Assembly: GCF_947179515.1 (NCBI RefSeq)
Contig: NC_067485.1
Span: 8,373,360-8,437,359 of the forward strand
DNA: 64,000 nt
Direction: 5' to 3'
Source: Apodemus sylvaticus
Lineage: Eukaryota; Chordata; Mammalia; Rodentia; Muridae
The notes beneath the pieces were generated by a model. The model made no database searches. It saw nothing but the letters and a program-made list of their open reading frames with translations, and was not told the DNA's origin. A program made the translations under genes and the position numbers. Positions 22,060 to 32,044 of the stretch are shown one piece after another. Numbering within the stretch: the stretch's first letter is position 1; every line of letters starts with the position of its first letter.

Positions 22060-22790
22060 GAATGTCATACAAAAGATATCATGAGCTCTTATGATGCTCA
22101 TGAGAATTAAGATTATAGCTCAGTTACTAAGTGCCTAGTTTGTGTGTGCCATGCTCTGTGCTAAAGACATGAACTGCATGGAAAACACACTTTTCTGTGT
22201 CTCTTGAGAGGTTCCTACAGAACCAACATATCAATAAAAGCACATACATTACAATGATCAGCTGCTTTGCCACAGGAAAGCCAGGCTCGGTTTCTAGCAG
22301 AAAGCTTTTCTGCTCACAGCAGTGAATTTCTATTTTCTTCTTTCCAAGAAATAGCCATGTGATGTAGCTTTCCACTGCTCCCACCAAGGCAGCCCAATAC
22401 CTCAGGAATGGGAAAAAAGAGGCGGAAGCTTATGGGTGGCCTGTGGTTTTAAAAACCCTTACATTTCGTTTTTAACACTTTGTGTGATTATTGAAATAAA
22501 CATCATAATGCATCATGAAAAAGTGTCTTGTCGCCGAGTCCTAGTCAAAATAGATGCTTTATGCACAGGCACCACGTTATCCTTCGTCTTTCTGAGGCCC
22601 TGAACCAGGCATGACCCTTGCTGCTGAAGCACAAACGGGCAGAGCATAGGCAGGCACTGCTGTCCGCAGGCCTATTTCCTGTTCTGCTGCAGCTACTGGC
22701 CAGGTGCTGTAACTTAGATCTTAAATGACTGGCAAAGTCCTGAATGTCTCATGCTTGGTCTCCAGCTTGGGATGCTCCTGGAAGGTAGTG
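22060..22790. other. Unassigned intronic sequence
   Basis: No gene, SINE or L1 recognised. Confidence 0.45.
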
Positions 22791-22794
22791 ACCT

Positions 22795-23045
22795 AAAGGT
22801 AGGAAGCATTAGGAGGCGGGGCCTAGTGGGGGAGAGGTCACTGGGTGTGTGCCTTTGAGAAGAATATTGGGACCCAAGACCTTTCCTCTCTCTTTTTACT
22901 TCCCAGCTACTATGAAGTAAACAAGTTATCTTTACCATGTCTCCCACCACAGACCACAAGCTGTTGGACCGAGGGACCATGGACCAAACCTCTAAACTCA
23001 TGAGCCAAAATAAAGATCCTTTTTCTAAGTTGTTCAATTCCTGTT
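22795..23045 (+). mobile_element. Possible MaLR-type LTR or old rodent element
   Basis: GGCGGGGCCTAGTGGGGGAG, GAATATTGGGACCC and GAGCCAAAATAAAGATCC resemble an old LTR or nonautonomous element with a poly(A) signal near its 3' end. Family is uncertain. Confidence 0.4.
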
Positions 23046-23482
23046 TCTGAATCAGTGAGGAAATACAATTACCATACAAGGTGAATCAGAATAATTACTT
23101 AAATGATGCAGTAACTTTATTACATTGAGAAAGGAACATACCTGTAAGTCCACATCTGGCCTACAACTCCCCACTAGGGCAAGTTCTAAAGAGGCATTAG
23201 ACTGTTTGATAGGTCAGCACCAAACCAAAGCACACATTCAGGAAACAGCTTTGGCCTAATGGCAAAAACTCTCAGCACCAAGACTGTACATATATGTTTT
23301 ATCATGCACAGACACATGCTCATTAAATATTTATAAAGTATTACTTGAGGTTGAACATCAACATTTATGAAATAGCTGATATTTGATATAATCTTTTAAA
23401 TCACTTTGCATCCAAAACAAAGCTTCAATGTATGGGATTTTCTATTTTTGATGTCGTATCATCACTTAATAAAAGTCAGACG

Positions 23483-23654
23483 CCTGGCAGTGGTGGCACA
23501 CACCTGTAATCCCAGCACTCTGGGAGGCAGAGGCTGGTGGATTTCTGAGTTCGAGGCCAGCCTGGTTTACAGAGTGAGTTCCAGGACATCCAGGGCTATA
23601 CAGAGAAACCCTGTCTCGAAAAAAACAAATCAAAAAAAAAAAAAAAAAAAAAAA
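23483..23654 (+). mobile_element. B1 SINE with 12-bp target duplication
   Basis: B1 in sense: CCTGGCAGTGGTGGCACAC, GTAATCCCAGCACTCTGGGA, GAGTTCGAGGCCAGCCTGG, AACCCTGTCTCGAAAAAAAC and a poly-A tail to about 23654. The 12-bp repeat AAAAGTCAGACG flanks it at 23471-23482 and 23651-23662. Confidence 0.95.
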
Positions 23655-23872
23655 GTCAGACGAGTTTCCAGCATGGAAGGAGGAGGTGGGCACAAAGCCT
23701 CACCTTTAGCTGAGGAGCAGTTGGCAAGTGATAGATGCTGGGAGAGGGAGAGTCGATTTCTCCAAGGGATTGGCCCTCAGTAGGTCCCCCACACTTGCAG
23801 TGAATTGCCACACACCCAAGAGAGAACACAGTTTATATGTAGTGTGTGTAGGGATGGATCTGGGATGGGTAT

Positions 23873-24277
23873 GTGTGATGGTTTGTGTATGCTTGACTCG
23901 GGGAGTGGCACTATTAGGAGGTGTGGCCTTGTTGGAATAGGTGTGGCCTTGTTGGAGTAGGTGTGGCCTTGTTGGGGTGGGTGTGGCTTTGTTGGAGTGG
24001 GTGTGGCCTTGTTGGAATAGGTATGTCACTGTGGGTGTGGGCTTTAAGACCCTCACCCAGCTGCTGGAAGTCAGCTTCTACAAGCAGCCTTCATATAAAG
24101 ATGTAGAAGTCCCAGTTCTGCCTACATCATGCCTGCCTGGATGCTGCCATGCTCCTGCCATGATGATAATGGATTGAAACTCCAAACCCATAAGCCAGCC
24201 CCAATTAAATGTTGTCCTTATAAGAGTTGCTTTGGTCATGGTGTTTGTACACAGCAGTAAAACCCTTACTAAGACAG
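23873..24277 (+). mobile_element. URR1-like rodent repeat with five 20-bp tandem units
   Basis: It starts TGTGATGGTTTGTGTATGC and GGGAGTGGCACTATTAGGAG. It continues with ATGCTGCCATGCTCCTGCC, AAGCCAGCCCCAATTAAATG and TTGGTCATGGTG, and ends ACCCTTACTAAGACAG. These are landmarks of the URR1 nonautonomous hAT-Charlie-like family as I remember it. A 20-bp unit, GTGTGGCCTTGTTGGAATAG and variants, is repeated five times from 23921 to 24020. Confidence 0.7.
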
Positions 24278-24895
24278 GTTGGAAGAGAGTATGATTAAAA
24301 TATATCACATGAGTGGAGGAAGAAGATATTTTATTTTCAGATTTTCAGATGAGGATGTCCAACCTGTATGCATACATAGCTTGCTGCATCTGGGTAGTAT
24401 TTAAGGCAGACTACTTTATATCAAGGAATTTGGAACAAAGTCACAGCCTGTGATCTAGTAGACTCACTGTTTACAAAAGAAGGGAGCCAACGCATAAAAC
24501 CCCCAAGTTAGCAGCCATAGTGAGGAACCAACTTGGCAAGGGGAGATAGGTGTTTTCAATATACTAACTTTCCCTATCCATCAGTCACTCTTCCATTTCT
24601 GCCTCTCTGCCTGCTTTCCCTAAGTCTGCCAGGTCACATGACTAGCTATGCAAGCCAGCTGAGGCCATCACCAGCACTTCTGAGCCCAAGGAAACAAGCC
24701 ACTTCTCTGACCCAGCACAGTCCACAATGGTATCACTACACAACATCCCTAACTTGTGCTTTGCTTGGTAAGAAGTGGTAGACTCTGGGAGGCAAAGCAG
24801 GTTGACTGAGTTGCTACCCTTTCTCCTACCCCTGAAAGAGGGAGGGCTATAGGGGAGGCTGGTGTTGTGGGCCCTCTTGCCCATGAGCATGAGTG
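24278..24895. other. Unassigned intronic sequence
   Basis: No gene or clear repeat seen. Confidence 0.4.
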
Positions 24896-24897
24896 TA

Positions 24898-25000
24898 TCC
24901 ATTGTGGTCTGAATGAAAATGGCTCCCATAGACTCATAGGGAGTGGCATTGTTGGAAGAAGTGTGTCACTGGGGATGGGGAAGGTTTGAGAAGCTCAAGT

Positions 25001-25053
<53 letters not shown>

Positions 25054-25249
25054 CCCCACCCCCACTGCCTCCAGATTCAGGTGCAGAACAGCTCCCCTCC
25101 AGCACCATGTCTGCCTTCATTTTACCGTTCCTCCCGCCATGCTGACAGTGGCCTGAACCTCTGAAGCCAGCCCCAGTTGATGCTTTCCTTTTTAAGTGTT
25201 TTCATGGTCACGGTGTCTCTTCACAACAATAGAACCCTAAGGAAGACAG
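24898..25249 (+). mobile_element. URR1-related rodent repeat containing a long (CT)n
   Basis: GGGAGTGGCATTGTTGGAAG and AAGTGTGTCACTGG come first, then a (CT)n run at 25004-25050 with a C tail, CCAGCACCATGTCTGCC, AAGCCAGCCCCAGTTGATG, CATGGTCACGGTGTC and CCCTAAGGAAGACAG. It has the same landmarks as the copy at 23873 but is more diverged. Confidence 0.6.
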
Positions 25250-25990
25250 TATCCTTCCACATCTCAGAACTATGAACTCTTAAGACCTTCTCCTTTGATT
25301 TTTCTCTCGTGCTTCTCTTGGCCATTCCAGATTGGGAGGCCCTCCCTATACCCGTCCTTATTTTTTTCTGACTATTTCACCCCAATATTCTGCCAGGTAT
25401 GTGATCATGTCTCTGCTGAGGTCAACATTTCACCTCTAATACAGTTTGAGCCGACTCTGAGGAAGAAAGTTAACCTCTCTGCATCCAGTGGGTGGGAAGG
25501 GTGGCCTGGTGCTCGAGTCCTTGAGGACCAGTCAGCATCTTTTTCTGTGCCTCTTCCTTCCCAATCTTCAGTCCTTTCTCTGATCACTTTCCTTCAGCTT
25601 CCCTCCCAAGGTCTCCATGCTCTGCCGTCATACACTGCTTCTGCTGAATCTTCTATTTGGATCGCTGGCATTTAGGATGCTATATTTGCTTGTTAAAGTC
25701 TACTTGAATCCATTTACAAAAATAACTTTCATGAAACATATAAAGGTCTTTCAGTACAAGTCGCTCATCTCTGGGATATAGTTCTTTTCAGCCCTAAATT
25801 TGTCTTTGAAGATGGAGACAAGAACAATCTCAGACTATCAGGGTTGACAGATGCAAAAAAGCCGTGGCAAATTATCCAAAAACTCTGGGTAAGAGCACTG
25901 GTGCTCCTCAATCTAAAAATTAAAAATAGGAGGCTAAAAGATCTTCTACCTTTTTCATTGGAGATCTGTCTACTGTTGACCCAAAGATTA
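25250..25990. other. Unassigned intronic sequence
   Basis: No gene seen. A 126-codon frame at 25295-25675 (plus) has no recognisable domain. Confidence 0.4.
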
Positions 25991-25992
25991 AA

Positions 25993-25993
<1 letters not shown>

Positions 25994-26024
<31 letters not shown>
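25994..26024. repeat. (AC)n microsatellite
   Basis: About 15 AC dinucleotides. Confidence 0.95.
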
Positions 26025-26026
<2 letters not shown>

Positions 26027-26307
26027 TAGATTCCTCTTTCTTCCTCTCTTCTTCATCCTCCTAAAAACTCACATTGAGACTAAACCCTTGCTCAGGTGGG
26101 AACCCTTGAAGCCATTGCTAAGTCCTTGTTTTCCCTGGAGTCTATCGTTAAGCCTTCCCTGTATTGCGTGAGCCCTTGCTGCAAAGGGGTCAATTTTAAA
26201 CTGACCCAAAGAGGCATCGAGCACCAGCAGCAAGTCCCCCTTGCCCCCACGACTGTGTTCTTTCAGCTACAGGGCTGTAACAGTCTGCCAACTGATGTGC
26301 CGGCTCA

Positions 26308-26404
26308 TTACTTTTTTCTTTGTGGTACAAGGGATTAAACCTGGGGTCTTAAAGAGGAACGCTGGGCAAGTGTTGTATCACTGTGCTATACTGTAAGACC
26401 CCTG
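26308..26404 (-). mobile_element. ID-like tRNA-derived SINE fragment, antisense
   Basis: TGTGGTACAAGGGATTAAAC, CCTGGGGTCTTAA and CTGGGCAAGTGTTGTATCAC resemble the antisense of the ID/B4 tRNA-Ala-like head. Confidence 0.5.
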
Positions 26405-26605
26405 CTTGGCTTTTGCTTTCTGTAATGTCCCTCCACACAACAGGAAGACACTCTTAGAAAAGGTGAACCAGGGTTTGTTCTCTCGACAGGTCTTCACCAG
26501 TTTCCAATGTCCTGGCAATAAAATCCAAGCATGTTTCAGGACTCCCAATTCCTGCCCGGTGTAGGCATGGTTCAGCTCCGTCTCTGCCACCTCTGTTCTA
26601 CCTGT

Positions 26606-27006
26606 CCTGGCTGGTTCTGTCTGTCAACCTGACACAGGCTGGAGTTATCACAGAGAAAAGAGCCTCCCTTGAGGAAGTGCCTCCATGAGATCCAGCTGGA
26701 AGGCATTTTCTCATTTAGTGATCAAGGGTGGGAGGGCCCATTGTGGGTGGTGCCATCCCTGGGCTGGTAGTCTTGGGTTCTATAAGAAAGCAAGCTGAGC
26801 AAGCCAGGGGAAGCAAGCCAGTAAGCAGCACCCCATGGTATCTATCTACATCAGTTCCTGCCTCCAAGTTCCTGCCCTGTAAGTTCTAGTCCTGACTTCT
26901 TTTGGTGATAAACAGCAGTGTGGAAGTGTAAACTGAATAAACCCTTTCCTTCCCAACTTGCTTCTTGGTCATGTTTTGTGCAGGAGTAGAAACCCTGACT
27001 AAGACA
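26606..27006 (+). mobile_element. High-copy rodent interspersed repeat (nonautonomous, class uncertain)
   Basis: CTGTCAACCTGACACAGGCT, GGAGTTATCACAGAGAAAAG, CCTCCATGAGATCCAGCTGG, GGGTGGTGCCATCCCTGGG, GAATAAACCCTTTCCTTCCC and the end AACCCTGACTAAGACA form a pattern I know from many mouse loci. The shared CTAAGACA end suggests relation to the URR1/RChARR1 group, but I am not certain of the family. Confidence 0.6.
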
Positions 27007-27295
27007 CTCCCCTATTCACCTCACTTCAGCCACACCGGTCCCTTTCCCCTTCCCTCTTTATTACACTTGGTATTAGCTAGAGCTGCTACTGTGCATGGTT
27101 TTTGTCTCTGTCCACCTCTGGAGTAGGTTCACGGGGCTTAGGCTGCTCAGTGATCTTTGCTGCTGCTGTAGTCCCCACCCCCACCTCCGCACTCACCCCA
27201 CACACTGCTGAGGATGTTGCCTATACCTTTACAGTGCTCTTTGAATGGATGCGTGTATGCAGTTTGCATAGAACTCCCTGGAAGGTGCTTGTATT

Positions 27296-27640
27296 CATGA
27301 AATTTCTGTTGCTGTGACAAAATGCCCTTGCAAAATAAGGAAGAAAGAGTGGTTTGGTTTGGTTTGGTTTGGTTTGGTTTGGTTTATATTTACAAGTCCA
27401 AGTGGTTTAGCATGCAGAATGGAAGGGACAAAATAGCAAGGTGCCAGGAGCAGGAAACTACCTAGCACATCTTTCTCTACAGGAAGTGTTCTTGTGAACC
27501 AATCCCACAATGAATAAAGGAGCCAATCACTAGGTGAGTAGGCGGGACTTCTGGGTTGGACAGAAGGAGAGAGGAAGTAGGAGAGAGTTAGTCCCCTACA
27601 GGGACAGTGTAAGGGTAAGATGTAGCTGTTAGAGTTTCCT
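27296..27640 (-). repeat. Possible antisense copy of a similar rodent repeat with (GGTTT)n
   Basis: TTTCTGTTGCTGTGACAAAA followed by AAGGAAGAAAGAG resembles the antisense start of the repeat family seen at 26606. A pentamer array (GGTTT)n of seven units lies at 27351-27385. Confidence 0.4.
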
Positions 27641-27644
27641 GGTA

Positions 27645-28455
27645 TCATGGTGGATCTGCAAGGATTCACCACCAGAGGGATCAGCTTTTAATAAGGCTTA
27701 CATGATTAGGTTTTAGTTATTGTGCCCAGAGACTGAGTTAACATTGTTTCTGAACTAAGTTTGTGTTGCATTTCCCTTCATGTGCTGGCTAGTCTGGATC
27801 TGAGAGAGAAAGGTACGGCAGCCAAGCGTGGGTTTGCCTGAGGTGTTACACATAGGCCATGGAGGATTTGAAGCACAGGGATGACTTGGAAGTGACTTGC
27901 CAATGGGAACCTAGCGAGTTGGGTGGAGAGATTGTGGAGTGCAGAGTCAGAAGCACCACAAGATAAAAACAGGTCAGTCATTGCCCACCAGTGGATGGCT
28001 GGCCAGGCCTCCGTGGCAGAGGGACAAGCATGGGGATGAGCAGGTTCTTTTTAATATTTCCCTCAACAAGGAAGGCATAGAAATGGAACAGAAAGGGGAT
28101 GAGGCCACACTCCCTCAAAGTCCAACACCAGTGATGCACTTCAGCAGGGCTAAGCACCCTAAATTGTCCATAACCCCCCTGGACAGTGCTGCCACCTGGG
28201 AACCAAGTGTTTAATACATGACCCCATGGGGACACTGCTCATGCAGACTGCAATGATACCCATCACCACAATCTTCATCCTTTTATTCTCTCCTGGACAT
28301 CATCAGAGGTGGTACCCAAGCCACCTGCTGCTCTCTCTTATCAACCCCAGATCCCAGTGTCTCTTGGCAGGCAAAGCCAGTGCGGAGGCCTTTAAGATCT
28401 GTAATGGGGTTCAAGCCAGGAGTCATACTGTCAGACACATTGACCCACAAAACGA
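27645..28455. other. Unassigned intronic sequence
   Basis: No gene, SINE or L1 recognised. Confidence 0.4.
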
Positions 28456-28461
28456 TCTTTG

Positions 28462-28610
28462 AATTTTTATTTCAGTTATTTAATTTATGAATGTTTTGCC
28501 TTCATGTATATTTCTGTGTAGCACAGGTGCACCCTGTACCTCAGTCAGCCTGAGCCTGACTGTCTTGTTTGTGTTCTCCCTGGAAAGGGCCCTGCCTGCT
28601 GGGTCTGACT
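28462..28610 (-). mobile_element. Diverged B3-like SINE, antisense
   Basis: ATTTATGAATGTTTTGCCTT followed by CATGTATATTTCTGTGTAGC matches the antisense B3 tail. The head is lost or diverged. Confidence 0.5.
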
Positions 28611-29515
28611 CCCACCCTTATAATAGTATACACAGGCCCTGGAGTCGCCTAAGAGCCTACAATCTTATTTTGGGGGATGTTCTTGGGAAGGGGGACAGCT
28701 GAGCAAGAGAAATGGAGCCAGCCACTGGTCTTCTGCTAGAATATTCCTGAAGACAGGTACCCCATTTCTCCCTTTTTCTAATCCCCGATCCCTAACCTGA
28801 AACCACATAAGGAACTCCAGGTGTCCTCTGAAGTAGGGTCTGGAATCACATTACAGAGCTGAGCAGCTGCTCAAACAATGGCTGTGTGCTGTAAAAGAGA
28901 TGGGAGGTATAGAGAGACAGCCACAGGAACTGAAGCCTACCTCTGTCAGTAGAGGGAAGATGGGGGTGTTTCTCAGGGAAAGCAGCTTCTTCAGAAAGGG
29001 TCCAGGTCTCAGATACCTTGTGGGCCGTGCAAACCCACAGAGCTGTGTGAGGAGGCACAGCCACAGCGAAAACTCAGGCAAGTCCAGGCTGGAGTGCCAG
29101 AGGAGAAGCCTTAAATCTGATGTAAGGATGAGCTTTGAGGTTGGAGTTAATTGCTGTCCTGGCCAATGGTTAGCTGAGTATCTTGGGAGTCCATCTGAGT
29201 GGGACTAAGTGTCACTGGAAGACGGTTTAGATGATTCTTACAGAGCTGAACACATCCCCACCTTATGATCTAGCAATTTTACTTCTTGGTGTTTACCCAA
29301 AAGTAACTGAAGACTTTCGTGCCGATGATAGCAGGTGTCTGGCAGCTTTATTCTTAATTGCTTGAACCTGGAAGCAACAGCCCCTTGCAGGCTAACGCAC
29401 TTGGGAAAGTGGAGCCTGTACCTTGACTGGGCAGCTACCTGGGCAGCACAGTGGAACTGTCTCTGGAGTGCTAGTGAATGGGCCCTAAGGGCATGAGAGG
29501 ATAATGGACCCCCTC
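28611..29515. other. Unassigned intronic sequence
   Basis: No gene or clear repeat. Confidence 0.4.
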
Positions 29516-29520
29516 CTCCT

Positions 29521-29597
29521 GCCGATGCCCCGCCTCCCGTCGATGCCCCGCCTCCTATTGATGCCCCGCCTCCCGTCAATGCCCCGCCTCCTGCTAA
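29521..29597. repeat. 18-bp tandem repeat with GC-box core
   Basis: Four units of GATGCCCCGCCTCCCGTC type start at 29524, 29542, 29560 and 29578, exactly 18 bp apart. Each holds CCCCGCC, a GC-box (GGCGGGG on minus). The minus frame reads Gly-Gly-Gly-Ala repeats because 18 is a multiple of three. Confidence 0.9.
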
Positions 29598-29599
29598 TG

Positions 29600-30308
29600 G
29601 CTTGGCAGCATTTGGTGGCCTAGCCAGAGCAGTGATTGAGAGCTTTCCCTGGTGGTGTGGATGCTGGAGAGACAACATGCTGACTAGCTCAGCTATCACC
29701 TTACCTGATTCAGGACTCTGAGTTGTCCCACCCCCAAATCTATTTCATCTGCAAATGTTGGGACCCATCAAAAGGGCCAGTCCTGTTGTTTCAGAGCTTC
29801 TGGTTCTCCATAACACAGGGCAACAACAGGGGTAGCTGGGATGCATTCCAATGAGGACACCACGTTGATCTTCTCACAGAAAAAGGTCTCAAACCAGACC
29901 AATGACTCATGGACATTTGCAAGTGGGGTCAGGTGATAAGGGGACTGGGGTGGATAATGTGAAACTCACAAAGAATAAAATGTTCTTTAAAAAGGTCTGG
30001 GAGGACATGGACCAGACAGAAAGGAGACTTGCTGCCTATGGTGTAAAGCATACACTTCTCCCTAGAGCTGACTCTATCACTGAATAGACAGCCTGTCTCT
30101 CAGACTCTAGGGCTAGCCTTGCCAGAGAACAAGAATACTGGTCTATCAGTGTGGCAAAGATACTGAGTGACGGAACATAAAACGAGGCTCGGTTGCTGGT
30201 GAGACATGTCTGTGATTATGAAGATCTTTGTCTTATTGGTCCAATACCACAGCTAAATCCCATGGAGCACTAGCTTAATGGTTTGCAAGTATATTAGGCT
30301 CCAATAAA
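29600..30308. other. Unassigned intronic sequence
   Basis: No gene or clear repeat. Confidence 0.4.
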
Positions 30309-30311
30309 AAC

Positions 30312-30496
30312 CTATTTGTATGTGTGTGCATTTGCCTGCTTATGTGCATGTATGTTCACTGAGGCCAGAGGAGAACAGGACCCCCTGAACCTGGAATTAT
30401 ACATGCTTATGAGCTATCATGCGGGTACGGGAATTGAACCCAGGTCCTCCGCAGGAGCAGAAAGTGCTCCTGACCTCTGACCCATCTCACGCCCCA
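30312..30496 (-). mobile_element. B3-type SINE, antisense
   Basis: TGAGGCCAGAGGAGAACAGG, GGGAATTGAACCCAGGTCCT (antisense B-box region) and GACCCATCTCACGCCCC (antisense head). Confidence 0.7.
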
Positions 30497-30499
30497 AAT

Positions 30500-31540
30500 A
30501 CTGGACTCTTAGTAGGTAGTATACAACAGGAGGGGCTTTGCAATGGGAAGTTTCACAGCTGACACTGAGTTGTAAAAGGGGAAACTTTGCCTTGTGTTAT
30601 TCAAAGCCTGTTCATCTGAAGGAAAATGAAAACGCGTTCTGCAGTTGCCAGCTGGTTCCTAGCAGGCTCTGCTGTGAGCTAAGGAGAGAGGTTACAGGAG
30701 GCACTTCAGAAAGAGTTAACTGTGCCTGAGAGCCCAGCTCGGAGTTTAAACAGCACTCACTGGCCAAGTCCCTACTTCTCTTAGCAGAATCTCAACTGTT
30801 GCCCCACGTTAAGACAGTATCTAACATCTTGATGCCCTAGCCTGGACTGCAGTTAGCTTAAAGCCTCCTTCACCCCCAACTCGAGCCATTGGCACTGTCT
30901 CTACAAGACGGACAACTTCAGATGTCTCTACAAGACGGACAACCTCAGATCCCAGGTAGAAAGGCCGGCACTTTTCAGGCCTCCACCTCGCCCGTGTGGC
31001 TGCTGTGCCTTGTTCGTGACCCTGCAGCAGCTAATCAGTTGCAATGATGCTCGCCCCTTCGTCAGCTTCCCACAAATCTCCATGGGCCGGTTACCTCATT
31101 TGTCCTGATGTCATACTGAATGTGAACAGACCCCGAGTGACTTCCTGTGGCCAACACTGGGCTTGCCATCCATGAACCAGCCATGGCACCAAGAGAGCAG
31201 AAGCACCAGAGAGTCCCGACTCTCTGACTATGGGACTGTAGTGACGTGTGACAGACACTAGCTTCAGCTTGTTTCTCTCCCCACCCCCTAGTCTTACCCT
31301 CCTTCTGTTTTATCTTTAATGGAATGCCTGGCTAGCCCCTTAAAGGGCTCTGGCTCTTTGGCTCCACCTTGTATAATGGGCTCCTGGCATCTGCCTACCT
31401 GTCTCCCAGGACCCACATAGCATGGGTAGACTTTGACCTTCAACCCATTGTAAATTCTCTTCAGCTATGTGTTGGGGGACAGACCCAACAGAGAGCATCT
31501 TCACTTTCAATGTGAAAAGCTGCAAAAGTTGTGCCTTGGA
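30500..31540. other. Mostly unique intronic sequence with a 27-bp tandem duplication
   Basis: No gene seen. Two adjacent 27-bp units sharing GTCTCTACAAGACGGACAAC, differing at a T/C near the end, occupy 30897-30950. Confidence 0.6.
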
Positions 31541-31544
31541 CACC

Positions 31545-31745
31545 TGTGTCCTGCAACCTGTTCCGTGAACACCTGTGTCTTGAACCCCAGTGTCCTACAC
31601 CACTGTGTCCTGTACACCTGTGTCCTGAACCCCAGTGTCCTACACCACTGTGTCCTGTACACCTGTGTCCTGTACACCTGTGTCCTGAACCCCAGTGTCC
31701 TATACCACCGTGTCCTGTACACCTCTGTGTCCTGCACACACATGT
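31545..31745. repeat. 15-bp minisatellite with 45-bp higher-order pattern
   Basis: TGTCC recurs exactly every 15 bp at 31591, 31606, 31621, 31636, 31651, 31666, 31681, 31696 and 31711, with degenerate copies outside. Three variant units, ending TGAACCCCAG, TACACCACTG and TGTACACCTG, follow each other in order, giving a 45-bp higher-order unit about three times with one extra 15-mer. Because 15 is a multiple of three, long frames stay open on both strands; they are artefacts. Confidence 0.93.
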
Positions 31746-31833
31746 CCTGTCCAGAGTTCACTGTTTCCTGGAGAGGAATCAAGTCTAGCTTTCCTCCATC
31801 TCTCTCATAAGAGGCTTCCACCCTTGCCTTTTA

Positions 31834-32044
31834 AAATATTTATTTTTGTTTTGTGAATGAGTGTTTTGCCTGCGTGCGTGCCTGTGTACCACACATGTAC
31901 AATGCCTGTGGAGGCCAGACGATGGTGTCAGATCATCAAGGGAGTGACTGATGGCTGTGACCTGCCATGTGGGTACTAGGAACTAAACCCCCGTCCTCTG
32001 TAAGAGCAGCTGGTGCTCTCAACTGCAAAGCTATCGTCCCAGCT
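31834..32044 (-). mobile_element. B3-type SINE, antisense
   Basis: ATTTATTTTTGTTTTGTGAA, AATGCCTGTGGAGGCCAGAC, TGGGTACTAGGAACTAAACC and the end CTATCGTCCCAGCT match an antisense B3. Confidence 0.75.

Noticed and set aside
27351..27385. Interstitial telomeric repeat
   Set aside because: The unit is GGTTT, not TTAGGG.
29238..29699. 153-codon minus frame with Gly-Gly-Gly-Ala repeats
   Set aside because: The repeats come from an 18-bp DNA array, and the flanks show no domain.
31545..31745. Open frames on both strands across the 15-bp repeat
   Set aside because: A unit length divisible by three keeps frames open automatically; there is no domain and no conservation evidence.
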